NCBI RefSeq assembly: GCF_017854415.1
Contig: NZ_JAFMHR010000009.1
Location: 1 to 39,195 of the forward strand
Direction: 5' to 3'
Source: Yoonia sp.
GTDB lineage: Bacteria; Pseudomonadota; Alphaproteobacteria; Rhodobacterales; Rhodobacteraceae
Length of the DNA stretch: 39,195 nucleotides
The position numbers were made by a program, and so were the translations under genes. Of the stretch, positions 23,602 to 32,146 are shown piece by piece; the stretch's first letter is position 1; each line of letters begins with the position of its first letter. Under the pieces are notes generated by a model. That model was not told the origin of the DNA. It ran no database searches and saw nothing but the letters and a program-made list of their open reading frames with translations.

Positions 23602-24198
23602 ATGGAAGGTTTCACACTCGTTGACGCAGGTGTAGCGATCCTTGTGCTACTGTCAGGTGTTTTGGCCTATAGCCGCGGTTTCGTCCGCGAGGCAATGGCT
23701 ATCGTGGGCTGGATCGGTGCGACAGTTGTCGCGTTCATCTTTGCTGATCAGGTTGAACCACTTATCCGTCAAATCCCGATCCTCGGCGATTTTATCGGCG
23801 ACAGTTGCGAGCTTGCGATCATCGCGGCCTTTGCAGCGGTCTTTGCCGTGGCCCTTGTGGTCGTTTCAATTTTTACTCCGCTCTTTTCCACCGTCATCCA
23901 ACGCTCCGCGCTTGGCGGAATCGATCAAGGTCTAGGTTTCTTCTTTGGCGTCCTGCGCGGCGTTTTGCTGGTCGCGGTAGCCTTCTTTGTCTATGACACA
24001 ATCTTTGCCAGCCAAGAGTTCGCAGCGATTGATGACAGCCGTTCGGCACAAGTCTTTGCACAGTTGACAGCTCGCATCGAAGCGCAAAACCCGGAGCAGG
24101 CTTTGGGTTGGATCACAGAGCAGTACCAGCAGTTGGTCGGCAGCTGTGGTGCACCCGAAACAGCAATTACACCCGAAGCGGCACCTGCAACCGAGTAA
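23602..24198 (+). CDS. cvpA: CvpA family membrane protein
   Basis: This 198-residue inner-membrane protein has four helices (about 6-24, 30-52, 66-95 and 104-125). The CvpA core is seen at the start: LVDAGVAILVLLSGVLAYSR, then GFVREAMAIVGWIGATVVAF, and a later glycine-rich DQGLGFFFGVLRGVLLVAVA. The tail after residue 150 is soluble. CvpA was first linked to colicin V production and often lies before purF, as in E. coli, where it influences envelope homeostasis. Here purF is three genes further. A clear terminator follows, ending the alr-radA-cvpA block. Confidence 0.92.
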   Translation: MEGFTLVDAGVAILVLLSGVLAYSRGFVREAMAIVGWIGATVVAFIFADQVEPLIRQIPILGDFIGDSCELAIIAAFAAVFAVALVVVSIFTPLFSTVIQRSALGGIDQGLGFFFGVLRGVLLVAVAFFVYDTIFASQEFAAIDDSRSAQVFAQLTARIEAQNPEQALGWITEQYQQLVGSCGAPETAITPEAAPATE

Positions 24199-24220
24199 GC
24201 AGCCCGCCTATAATTTTTTG

Positions 24221-24250
24221 AACGGCCAGCGGTGCAATCCGCTGGCCGTT
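24221..24250 (+). terminator. intrinsic terminator after cvpA
   Basis: AACGGCCAGCGG (24221-24232) pairs perfectly with CCGCTGGCCGTT (24239-24250) around TGCAAT, followed by TTT. Confidence 0.9.
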
Positions 24251-24389
24251 TTTGGTTCTTCTGTAGCGTTTAAATGGCAATTCAAACTGCTCGCTTCAAA
24301 GCTCGGCTAACCAATTTAAACGAACGTATCATTGATTATTGTCCAAACAGATGCACGATCTAAATTTAGCAAACCGGAAAGGACTTCAG

Positions 24390-24872
24390 ATGAAAGCAGT
24401 TCTAAAGGCTGTCGCACTTTTGATCGCAGTTATCGCAACTGGCGCTGCAACGGTCGCGCTCGTCAAAGAAGACATGCCTGATCTTGCTATGCCGGATGCG
24501 CCTTGGGTTTCCGGGTCTGTTTTGGACGGCTCTGTCTTTTACACGACGGATCAGGTTATCGAATCTGGCGATGTCATTTTAGACGAATTCCATTTCAAAG
24601 ACGGAGCCTTTCAGTCGGCAATGTGTCAGATCTACTGCGATTTTGGCTGGTCCGACTACAAAACGTGGCAAGACGGCGAGACGCTCCATTTCTATGCTGT
24701 CACCCGTTGCCCCGATGCGCCGCACACGGTCGCCTTTCTTGGCACAGTTGTTGACGGCAAGCTTAGCTTTGCAGGGACATGGACAACACGCAGATGGTAC
24801 TGGACACATCAAATCAATGTCATCGGCGAAGGCACAACAACCCCGACCGCCGCCCATCTTGCTGAAAGCTAG
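24390..24872 (+). CDS. secreted or membrane-anchored protein, unknown
   Basis: This 160-residue protein has an N-terminal signal (MKAVLKAVALLIAVIATGAA). The remainder looks like a small beta-rich periplasmic domain: four cysteines, of which MCQIYCDFGW and TRCPDAP may form disulfides, and many aromatic residues (TWTTRRWYWTHQINVIG). ATG 24390 is chosen over 24339 because GGAAAGGA precedes it and the signal peptide then begins at residue 1. No family recognised. The gene lies after the cvpA terminator and six bases before a membrane protein gene, so the two may be one operon. Confidence 0.75.
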   Translation: MKAVLKAVALLIAVIATGAATVALVKEDMPDLAMPDAPWVSGSVLDGSVFYTTDQVIESGDVILDEFHFKDGAFQSAMCQIYCDFGWSDYKTWQDGETLHFYAVTRCPDAPHTVAFLGTVVDGKLSFAGTWTTRRWYWTHQINVIGEGTTTPTAAHLAES

Positions 24873-24878
24873 GACCGC

Positions 24879-25532
24879 ATGACACCCAAATCCGGCGCGA
24901 AAATCGTGCCCCTTGCGGTCAAGTTCCTTGCACTTTTGACCTTTATTCTGCTGGCCACTTGGGGTGCGCATTTTATCCGCGATGCGCTCAACCTCGAGAT
25001 CATGCCACGCAATGAACAGGGCGTGCACAGTGCGGTAATGCTTGGAACGGCGGCATATGTAGTTTTGCTGGCCCTACCCTTTGTGCCGGGCGCAGAGATT
25101 GGCATCGCCCTACTGACATCCTTTGGGGCCTCGATTGCGCCTCTCGTCTATGCGGCAACCGTTACAGCAATGATGTTGGCATATGTTATCGGACTTGTGT
25201 TGCCAACGACCGCATTGGTCAAACTGCTGACAATCTTGCGCATGCGCAGAGCTGCTGACTTGATCGCACGCGCGGCAGCATTGCCCCCGGATCAAAGGAT
25301 TGGGATGCTGTTGGAAGAAGCGCCCCCCAACATCATGTCACTCGTGCTTCGGCGTCGCTACGTCGCGCTTGCGATTGCGGTGAACGTCCCAGGCAACGCA
25401 ATTATTGGCGGCGGTGGTGGTATCATGATGATGGCAGGTTTGAGTGGAATTTTCGCGCCGGTGCCAACGTTGATTGCAATCTTGATCGGTGTGTCGCCGG
25501 TTCCCCTCGTGATCTTTTTCTTTGGAGCCTAG
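24879..25532 (+). CDS. integral membrane protein, possibly VTT/DedA-like
   Basis: This 217-residue protein has about five to six membrane helices: near 12-28, 50-70, 75-112 and after 160. Two near-symmetrical loops stand out: LPFVPGAEIGIALLTSFGAS and VNVPGNAIIGGGGGIMMMAG. The PFVPG(A)xxG and PGNxxxGGGGG re-entrant type segments recall the VTT (DedA/TVP38/TMEM64) family, but the match is not strong. The central cytosolic part (about 110-155) is arginine-rich. Start at ATG 24879 with AGGACCGC just upstream. Probably co-transcribed with the preceding secreted protein gene. Confidence 0.75.
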   Translation: MTPKSGAKIVPLAVKFLALLTFILLATWGAHFIRDALNLEIMPRNEQGVHSAVMLGTAAYVVLLALPFVPGAEIGIALLTSFGASIAPLVYAATVTAMMLAYVIGLVLPTTALVKLLTILRMRRAADLIARAAALPPDQRIGMLLEEAPPNIMSLVLRRRYVALAIAVNVPGNAIIGGGGGIMMMAGLSGIFAPVPTLIAILIGVSPVPLVIFFFGA

Positions 25533-25585
25533 CGCCACCGCGCAATCAAATTGACGGGTGTTTAGCAATAGCGCTAGCATACGAA

Positions 25586-26656
25586 ATGGCGAATGATTAC
25601 GCACTTTCCGGCCCAGCAGGACGTGACGCTGTTGCAAGCGGTCGGGCCAGCCCGAAATGGTATCGCACGGATGTCGCGCCTGACGCGATCCGCGCTCTTA
25701 TGATCAAATCAGATGCGATTGCGTTGCGTGACACGGTCATCTGGCTAGGGGCTATGGTCGTCTTTGGATCCATCGCGGTGATACTATGGCCATCATGGTG
25801 GTCGCTGCCATTCTGGCTCGCCTACGGGGTGCTTTATGGGTCGGCATCAGACGCCCGTTGGCACGAATGCGGCCATAGGACAGCGTTCAAGACCGCGTGG
25901 ATGAATAATGTCGTATACCACATTGCCAGCTTTATGCTGATGCGAAATCCGATCACATGGCGCGCCAGCCATGTGCGCCACCACACCGACACCATCATCG
26001 TTGGGCGCGACCCCGAAATCGTGGCGATGCGCCCGCCTGATCTGGGACGGATCGTACTCAACTTGTTTGGCCTGCTAGAGGTCCCCCATCAGCTTGCCCG
26101 CCTTGCCCTGCATGCAAGCGGTCAAATTCACCCGGACGAGGCGATGTACTTGCGCGAAGCCGACCACCGCTCTGCGTTTCTCGCGGCCCGCATCCATCTG
26201 GGCATTTACGCTGCGGTGATTGTGACGGCCCTTGCGACGGGATCTATCCTGCCGCTTATGCTGATTGGCCTGCCACGGCTTTATGGCGCATGGCATCACG
26301 TGATGACTGGCCTGTTGCAGCACCTTGGATTGGCCGAAAATGTGTCGGATCATCGCTTGAACACCCGCACGGTGCTAATGAACCCGATCAGCCGTTTTAT
26401 TTACCTCAATATGAACTACCACCTTGAACATCACATGTTCACGATGGTTCCGTATTACCGCCTGCCGCAATTGCACGAATTGATCAAACACGATGTCCCT
26501 GCCCCCGACCCGTCAATCTACGCCGCATTTCGGCGACTTTTGCCGGTTTTGGTTAAACAGTTAAAATACAAAGACGCCGTGATTTTGCCCGAGTTGCCCG
26601 AAGGGGCCACGCCATATGGTGAAGATGCCGCCCGTCTCAGACCGTTTGCAGCCTAA
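25586..26656 (+). CDS. membrane fatty acid desaturase
   Basis: This 356-residue integral membrane di-iron enzyme has the three histidine boxes of the desaturase/hydroxylase superfamily: HECGH near residue 92, HVRHH near 131, and HLEHH near 288 within MNYHLEHHMFTMVPYYRLP. Two hydrophobic hairpins flank them. It would insert a double bond or hydroxyl into an acyl chain or similar lipid with electrons from ferredoxin or cytochrome b5-like donors; substrate and position cannot be told from the sequence. Beta-carotene hydroxylase/ketolase-like enzymes share these boxes, but the HxxxH spacing and C-terminal HLEHH fit desaturases. It is a single gene, followed by about 100 bases before purF. Confidence 0.88.
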   Translation: MANDYALSGPAGRDAVASGRASPKWYRTDVAPDAIRALMIKSDAIALRDTVIWLGAMVVFGSIAVILWPSWWSLPFWLAYGVLYGSASDARWHECGHRTAFKTAWMNNVVYHIASFMLMRNPITWRASHVRHHTDTIIVGRDPEIVAMRPPDLGRIVLNLFGLLEVPHQLARLALHASGQIHPDEAMYLREADHRSAFLAARIHLGIYAAVIVTALATGSILPLMLIGLPRLYGAWHHVMTGLLQHLGLAENVSDHRLNTRTVLMNPISRFIYLNMNYHLEHHMFTMVPYYRLPQLHELIKHDVPAPDPSIYAAFRRLLPVLVKQLKYKDAVILPELPEGATPYGEDAARLRPFAA

Positions 26657-26718
26657 AGCCCGACAATTTGCCACGCTGCCTTGATCGCTCCGTGACATGA
26701 GGGACATGACCCTCTAAG

Positions 26719-26760
26719 AAGGGGGCAAATTCATATTCACGGATTCGGAGCTGCCCCCTT
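26719..26760 (+). promoter_or_regulatory. hairpin overlapping the purF start
   Basis: AAGGGGGCA (26719-26727) and TGCCCCCTT (26752-26760) form a 9-bp GC-rich stem. The 24-base loop holds the CGGAG ribosome site (26746-26750) and the right arm covers most of the TTG start. It might act as a translation control hairpin or operator. Confidence 0.45.
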
Positions 26761-28228
26761 GTCCAATCAGATGCCGCCTGCCCACCCTTTCGATGATGAC
26801 AAGTTGCGCGAGGAATGTGGCGTCTTTGGCGTCGTCGGTGTCACCGATGCATCCAACTTCGTAGCGCTTGGCCTGCACGCCCTGCAACACCGCGGGCAAG
26901 AGGCTGGCGGGATCGTCACGCATGACCCAGAAACTGGCTTTAACCAGCAACGGCGTATGGGTCTGGTTCGTGATAACTTTACCAGCCCCAACATCATGCA
27001 GCTTTTGCCTGGCACCATCGGTATCGGGCATGTACGTTATTCTACCGCTGGCTCTAAGGGCCAGACGGCGATGCGCGATGTGCAGCCTTTCTTTGGTGAA
27101 TTTTCTATGGGTGGTGCGGCGATTGCCCACAACGGTAACATTACCAACGCACTTTCCTTGCGCCGCGAATTGATCGAACGCGGTTCGATCTTCCAAAGCT
27201 CGTCCGACAGTGAATGCATCATCCACCTGATGGCGCGTTCCATGGGCCGCACAATTCCGGACCGCATGGAAGAAGCACTTCGCAAAGTCGAAGGCGCATT
27301 TTCTATCGTGGCGATGACCCGCACGAAACTGATCGGCTGCCGTGATCCATTGGGCGTGCGTCCACTGGTCTTGGGCAAAATCGGCGATGGCTGGGCGTTG
27401 GCGTCTGAAACCTGCGCGCTGGACATCATCGGTGCCGAGTTCATCCGCGAGATTGAGCCGGGCGAAATGGTTGTTGTGACCGAAAAAGGCGTAGCCAGCC
27501 ATTTTCCTTTCCGTCCCGCCGCATCGCGTTTTTGCATCTTTGAGCATGTGTATTTCAGCCGCCCTGACAGCATCCTTGGTGGTCGTTCGGTCTATGAAAC
27601 CCGCGAAAACATCGGCCGTGAGTTGGCGAAAGAAGCCCCGGTTGATGCGGACCTCGTTTGCCCTGTCCCGGACAGCGGCACGCCTGCGGCAATCGGTTAC
27701 TCGCTGCAATCAGGCATTCCGTATGCGATGGGGATCATCCGCAACCAGTATATGGGCCGCACGTTCATTGAACCGACAGAAAGCATCCGCAACATGGGTG
27801 TGCGTTTGAAGCTGAACGTCAACCGTGCGCTGATCAAAGGCAAACGTGTGATCTTGGTTGATGACAGCGTTGTGCGCGGCACGACCAGCCGCAAGATCAA
27901 AGAAATGATCCTTGATGCGGGTGCTGCAGAGGTGCACTTCCGCATTGCGTCACCGCCCACGGCATGGCCTTGTTTTTACGGCGTCGACACGCCCCAGCGT
28001 GACAAGCTGCTGGCGGCCACGATGACTGCAGAAGAAATGCGCGAACATCTTGGTGTGGATAGCCTCAAGTTCATTTCGATCGACGGGCTTTACCGCGCAG
28101 TTGGTCAAGCAAACGGTCGCGACGCGAGCAAACCTGCTTATTGCGACGCTTGTTTCTCGGGTGAATATCCTATCGCACCGTCCGATATGATCGAACAAGG
28201 TTTTCAGTCAAATACCGCTGCGGAGTAG
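26759..28228 (+). CDS. purF: amidophosphoribosyltransferase, Fe-S type
   Basis: PurF makes phosphoribosylamine from PRPP and glutamine, the first step of purine synthesis. The 489-residue protein has an N-terminal Ntn glutaminase domain: a short propeptide ends before the nucleophile C20 (EECGVFGV), then RHRGQ-like LQHRGQEAGGI and GHVRYSTAGS. The C-terminal phosphoribosyltransferase domain has VILVDDSVVRGTT. Cysteines in RFCIF, WPCFYGVDTP and YCDACFSGEYP match the four 4Fe-4S ligands of the B. subtilis type enzyme. TTG 26759 has CGGAG eight bases upstream; ATG 26771 has none, so I prefer TTG. The start lies in the arm of a hairpin. Confidence 0.95.
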   Translation: MSNQMPPAHPFDDDKLREECGVFGVVGVTDASNFVALGLHALQHRGQEAGGIVTHDPETGFNQQRRMGLVRDNFTSPNIMQLLPGTIGIGHVRYSTAGSKGQTAMRDVQPFFGEFSMGGAAIAHNGNITNALSLRRELIERGSIFQSSSDSECIIHLMARSMGRTIPDRMEEALRKVEGAFSIVAMTRTKLIGCRDPLGVRPLVLGKIGDGWALASETCALDIIGAEFIREIEPGEMVVVTEKGVASHFPFRPAASRFCIFEHVYFSRPDSILGGRSVYETRENIGRELAKEAPVDADLVCPVPDSGTPAAIGYSLQSGIPYAMGIIRNQYMGRTFIEPTESIRNMGVRLKLNVNRALIKGKRVILVDDSVVRGTTSRKIKEMILDAGAAEVHFRIASPPTAWPCFYGVDTPQRDKLLAATMTAEEMREHLGVDSLKFISIDGLYRAVGQANGRDASKPAYCDACFSGEYPIAPSDMIEQGFQSNTAAE

Positions 28229-28341
28229 ACACTTCAGCGCGCAAACTGCTTTGGTTAACGATGATGTGATGTCGCAAAAGATGTTTGATCCGTCGCAGCC
28301 ACTTTCGCTTGCCAGAAATCTCTGACAGAAGCGCCCGAAAC

Positions 28342-28620
28342 ATGAAAGCGGCGCAGACAATGTCAGAACCTGATCCAATTTTAGCAGGGCAAAAAGCAAC
28401 CCTGCCCGAGGCCTTGGACCTGACAGCGCTTGCTGTCATCGGCGTAATCGAAGGCCACAACGGTGCCGTCGCGATCTTGCGGTCCTCTGATGGAGAAATC
28501 GTGCGGGTCGTCCCAGGAGACGTCGCCTTTGGCGTCACCGTCACAGCGATTGGCGAAGCACAAATTCTGCTGACCGATGGCGCGGGTCGCACCCAATCAT
28601 TGCAATTGCCTCTCGGCTAA
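28342..28620 (+). CDS. small protein with GspC/PilP-like domain, unknown
   Basis: The product has 92 residues from ATG 28342 or 86 from ATG 28360; neither has a strong ribosome site. The core (VIGVIEGHNGAVAILRSSDG, then EIVRVVPGDVAFGVTVTAIG and ILLTDGAGRTQSLQLPL) is a short all-beta repeat. It resembles the HR domain of GspC and the PilP fold, in which a small barrel reports on inner-membrane/periplasm interactions. No signal peptide, membrane helix or secretion genes are seen, so a secretion role is not supported. It lies between purF and an SDR gene. Confidence 0.7.
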   Translation: MKAAQTMSEPDPILAGQKATLPEALDLTALAVIGVIEGHNGAVAILRSSDGEIVRVVPGDVAFGVTVTAIGEAQILLTDGAGRTQSLQLPLG

Positions 28621-28659
28621 GACTTGACCTTGGCGGCAGTTCGGAACATCACCCAGCCC

Positions 28660-29301
28660 ATGACAAAAACAGTATTGATCACCGGTGCATCGCGCGGCCT
28701 TGGCGCTGCATTGGCCAAAGCAATGGCGCCCACCCATCACGTGATTGCGGTCGGCAAGACCGTTGGGGCATTGGAAGAACTTGATGATGCGATCCAAGCG
28801 CAAGGCGGCCAAGCCACGCTTGCGCCGATGGATATTAGCGTTGACGAAGCAATGCAGCAGCTTTGCCGTGGCATCTTTGACCGCTGGGGCAGTCTGGACC
28901 TATGGCTGCACACGGCAGTTCACGCGGCCCCTTTGGCCCCCGCAGGTCATATCGGCCCCAAGGACCTAGCCAAGTCCATATCAATCAATATCGAAGCAAC
29001 ATCGCGCCTGATTTCCTACGTCAGCCTGTTATTGGGTCAAACCGGACAGGCCGTGTTCTTTGATGATCCACGCGGCGGTTCACAGTTCTTTGGTGCATAC
29101 GGTGCTACGAAGGCGGCGCAAATCGCACTCGCCCGCAGTTGGCAGGCTGAAAGCGCGAAAACCGGCCCGACGGTCAAAATCCTCACACCTGCTGCGATGC
29201 CGACCGCGACGCGCGCAAGGTTCTATCCCGGCGAAGATCGCAGCGCATTGACCGAACCGAACGTCGAAGCCGCACGTTTGCTGCCCCTTATTCTGTCCTG
29301 A
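28660..29301 (+). CDS. SDR family NAD(P)-dependent oxidoreductase
   Basis: This 213-residue short-chain dehydrogenase/reductase has the nucleotide loop TGASRGLG at the N-terminus and the YxxxK catalytic pair in YGATKAAQIALARSW. The preceding catalytic serine position falls near GGSQFFG. Typical NNAG motif is replaced by HTAVHAAPL, so it is a divergent member. The ATG at 28660 gives a normal Rossmann start; the TTG at 28624 adds 12 residues with no support. Substrate unknown. It follows purF and the small gene in the same direction. Confidence 0.88.
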   Translation: MTKTVLITGASRGLGAALAKAMAPTHHVIAVGKTVGALEELDDAIQAQGGQATLAPMDISVDEAMQQLCRGIFDRWGSLDLWLHTAVHAAPLAPAGHIGPKDLAKSISINIEATSRLISYVSLLLGQTGQAVFFDDPRGGSQFFGAYGATKAAQIALARSWQAESAKTGPTVKILTPAAMPTATRARFYPGEDRSALTEPNVEAARLLPLILS

Positions 29302-29420
29302 CGCCCTAAACCGTTGCAGATGGTCTACGCAAGAGCCCAACATGCAGCCACACGCGCCCGTGGACTTGCCGCGCAGCACCGCACGGCATAGGACTGTCCC
29401 AAGACAATAAGGGGCCGCCA

Positions 29421-30209
29421 ATGCGTATTTTGATCACCAACGACGACGGCATCAATGCGCCGGGCCTAAAGGTTCTAAACGACATCGCACATGAGATTGC
29501 GGGATCGAACGGCGAAGTCTGGACAGTCGCCCCCGCATTCGAACAATCGGGCGTCGGTCACTGCATCAGCTACACGCACCCCACAATGATCGCGCAACTG
29601 GATGATCGCCGCTTTGCCGCCGAAGGCTCGCCCGCGGATTGTGTAATTGCGGGCCTCTATGATGTGATGAAAGACAATACCCCCGACCTGATCCTGTCAG
29701 GCGTGAACCGGGGTAACAACGCCGCTGAAAACACGCTTTATTCCGGCACAATCGGCGCATGTATCGAAGGCGCATTGCAAGGTGTCCGGTCCATCGCCAT
29801 GTCACAATTCTATGGCGACGATAACAAAGACCTCGAAAACCCGTTCGAGGCCGCAGCCGTCCACGGTGCTGCAACCGTGCGTGCGCTCCTGAACGAAGCT
29901 CTTTGGGACGACGACGCGGATTACAAACCCTTTTACAACGTGAATTTTCCGCCTGTTCCAGCGTCGGCAGTCAAAGGAATGGCCGCTACCACCCAAGGTT
30001 TCCGGCTGAATACCCGCTTTCGCGCAGAAGCACAGACATCACCTACGGGGCGCAAGTTCCTTTGGGTGCGTGGTGGGCCGCAACACGAACCGACAGCCCC
30101 CGGCACGGATGCGGCAGCGAACTTGGATGGCTACATCTCGATCACCCCAATGCGGGCGGATCTGACGGACTATAAGATGGTTAACACCCTCAAGGATGCG
30201 CTTTCGTGA
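29421..30209 (+). CDS. surE: 5'-nucleotidase SurE
   Basis: SurE is a metal-dependent nucleotide and exopolyphosphate phosphatase of the stress response. The 262-residue protein has the metal-binding NDDG (7-10) followed by INAPG, the [18 protein letters not shown] segment with further metal and phosphate contacts, and ASPADCV-like [18 protein letters not shown] precedes the ATG. The 3' end overlaps pcm by four bases. The surE-pcm-nlpD order is a known cluster in many proteobacteria. Confidence 0.95.
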   Translation: MRILITNDDGINAPGLKVLNDIAHEIAGSNGEVWTVAPAFEQSGVGHCISYTHPTMIAQLDDRRFAAEGSPADCVIAGLYDVMKDNTPDLILSGVNRGNNAAENTLYSGTIGACIEGALQGVRSIAMSQFYGDDNKDLENPFEAAAVHGAATVRALLNEALWDDDADYKPFYNVNFPPVPASAVKGMAATTQGFRLNTRFRAEAQTSPTGRKFLWVRGGPQHEPTAPGTDAAANLDGYISITPMRADLTDYKMVNTLKDALS

Positions 30210-30847
30210 CGTTTGACGCAGCCACTAAGATGCAGTTTCTCTATGCGCTCCGAAGCAAAGGCGTCACAGACGCGCGCGTGCTGACAGCGATGGAACAGGT
30301 CGACCGTGCGGACTATGTCAAAGGCACATTCGCTGACCGCGCCTACGAGGACATGCCTTTGCCCATCGCATGCGGGCAAACGATCAGCCAGCCATCCATT
30401 GTAGGGCTGATGACACAAGCCTTGCAGATTAGTCCACGCGACAAGGTTCTCGAAATCGGAACAGGCTCTGGTTATCAGGCCGCAATCCTGAGCAAACTGG
30501 CACGCCGCGTGTACACTGTTGATCGCTACCGCAGGTTGGTCCAAACCGCCCGCGCGGTGTTCGAGGCCAACGATATCACCAACATCACAACATTCACCGC
30601 AGACGGCAGCCACGGATTTGCAGAGCAAGCGCCCTTTGACCGCATCCTGTTGACAGCCGCCGCCGAGGACCCGCCAGGCCCACTGTTGGCGCAATTGCGT
30701 GTCGGCGGAATCATGGTTCTGCCCGTTGGACAATCAGACGCAGTACAAAGCCTGATCCGCGTAAAACGCTCCGAGACGGGCTTTGAATATGACGAATTAC
30801 GCGCCGTTCGCTTTGTCCCCTTGCTAGAAGGGCTAGGACAAGAGTAA
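30206..30847 (+). CDS. pcm: protein-L-isoaspartate O-methyltransferase
   Basis: Pcm methylates L-isoaspartyl residues in aged proteins with SAM so they can be repaired. The 213-residue protein has the PCMT motifs: [16 protein letters not shown], the SAM loop [32 protein letters not shown], and [20 protein letters not shown]. The start is GTG 30206, overlapping the surE stop (GTGA). The overlap means coupled translation. nlpD follows 62 bases later. Confidence 0.94.
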   Translation: MTFDAATKMQFLYALRSKGVTDARVLTAMEQVDRADYVKGTFADRAYEDMPLPIACGQTISQPSIVGLMTQALQISPRDKVLEIGTGSGYQAAILSKLARRVYTVDRYRRLVQTARAVFEANDITNITTFTADGSHGFAEQAPFDRILLTAAAEDPPGPLLAQLRVGGIMVLPVGQSDAVQSLIRVKRSETGFEYDELRAVRFVPLLEGLGQE

Positions 30848-30909
30848 AGTGCCACAAAATATGGTACGACCCCGAACATAAGGGGCGACTTGGCAAAAGG
30901 AGCGGTAGG

Positions 30910-32109
30910 ATGGCAAACAGGCATATCCAGGTACGACGCGTATTGATGGCGGGCGTGGCAATGGCCACTCTTGCAGCATGCGAAGACTTTGATATCGACT
31001 TGCGCGATATAGGGAATGGGTTTGATACCACCTCTGCTGTGCAGCAATTGCCCGGTCGTCCGCGCCCCGATGACCGTGGGGTCATTTCCTATCCAAATTA
31101 TCAGGTTGTCGTTGCGCGCCAAGATGACACAATCCGCGGCATTGCAATCCGCCTTGGGCTGAATCCCGATGAACTGGCAGCCTACAACGGCGTTGAGGCG
31201 GATGCGATCTTGCGCCGCGATGAAATCATCGCACTGCCGTCGCGCGTCGCAGAGCCGTCACCAGCAACGGGTGCCATTGCAACGGGACCAATTCAGCCAC
31301 TTGATGTCTCTGCCATTGCAACCAGCGCATTGGACCGCGCAGATGCGAGCGGGGCAGTCGTCTCCGCACCTCTTGCGCCTGCTGCGACGCCATCCCCCGC
31401 AGCTGCTACACCTGTGCTGCAAGGCTCTGAGCCGATCCGCCACCAGGTTTTGCGCGGCGAAACGGTCTTTTCAATCTCACGGCTGTATAATGTGCCTGTG
31501 ACGAATATCGCCGAATGGAACGGACTAAATTCCGAATTCACAATCCGCGAAGGCCAGTTCTTGCTGGTGCCGCGTGGTGGTGCCGCGCCTGCACCAACTG
31601 CAGCAACGATCGTGACCGCACCGGGTGCCGGCACAGCGACACCGCTTCCACCAAGTGCATCAACACCGCTACCCGATGAGACCCCTTCTGTGCCGCTGCC
31701 TGCGGCTGCGGCACCGACCGCGCCAGATATCGGCACACCAACACAGCCAGCAACTGCAAATGCCCGTTTTTCGATGCCACTGCAGGGCGCGATCATTCGC
31801 AGCTATGCGCCAGGGTCCAACGAAGGCATAGATATTGGTGCTTCTGCTGGAACGAATGTCTCAGCGGCTGATAGCGGGTCGGTTGCTGCCGTTACCACCG
31901 ACACAAGCGGCGGCGCGATTGTTGTGCTAAAGCACAGCGACGGGCTGTTAACGGTCTACACCCAAATGGGAGGCCTCACGGTCGAAAAGAACGACAGTGT
32001 TTCACGCGGACAGACGATCGGCAAAGTGCGTGCGGGCAGCCCAAGCTTTTTGCATTTTGAAGTGCGGCGCGGTCTGCAAAGTCTTGATCCGGCCGATTAT
32101 CTGCCGTGA
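30910..32109 (+). CDS. nlpD: NlpD-like LysM/LytM lipoprotein
   Basis: This 399-residue outer-membrane lipoprotein has a lipobox ending at C24 (LATLAAC-type: MATLAAC), two LysM domains (about 58-108 and 177-222), a Pro/Ala/Thr linker, and a C-terminal M23/LytM domain (about 287-398). LytM metal ligands are altered: the first histidine is asparagine (N304 in NEGIDIG), the middle HxH is absent, and only H382 (LHFEVR) stays. A domain without ligands suggests it activates an amidase, as NlpD does for AmiC, instead of cutting itself. AAAGGAG lies before the ATG. It ends the surE-pcm-nlpD operon. No rpoS follows. Confidence 0.93.
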   Translation: MANRHIQVRRVLMAGVAMATLAACEDFDIDLRDIGNGFDTTSAVQQLPGRPRPDDRGVISYPNYQVVVARQDDTIRGIAIRLGLNPDELAAYNGVEADAILRRDEIIALPSRVAEPSPATGAIATGPIQPLDVSAIATSALDRADASGAVVSAPLAPAATPSPAAATPVLQGSEPIRHQVLRGETVFSISRLYNVPVTNIAEWNGLNSEFTIREGQFLLVPRGGAAPAPTAATIVTAPGAGTATPLPPSASTPLPDETPSVPLPAAAAPTAPDIGTPTQPATANARFSMPLQGAIIRSYAPGSNEGIDIGASAGTNVSAADSGSVAAVTTDTSGGAIVVLKHSDGLLTVYTQMGGLTVEKNDSVSRGQTIGKVRAGSPSFLHFEVRRGLQSLDPADYLP

Positions 32110-32120
32110 TGTTTGATCAG

Positions 32121-32146
32121 GTAAGGTGGATCATGATCCACCTTAC
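32121..32146. terminator. perfect 26-base palindrome between nlpD and the DUF815 gene
   Basis: A perfect 26-base palindrome (13-base arms, GTAAGGTGGATCA and its complement) starts 11 bases after the nlpD stop and includes the stop codon of the convergent ATPase gene. It has no T-run on either side. It may end both transcripts or protect their 3' ends. Confidence 0.55.

Noticed and set aside
26714-27709. Minus-strand open frame of 331 codons opposite purF
   Set aside because: It is a codon-bias shadow of purF with no recognisable protein features.
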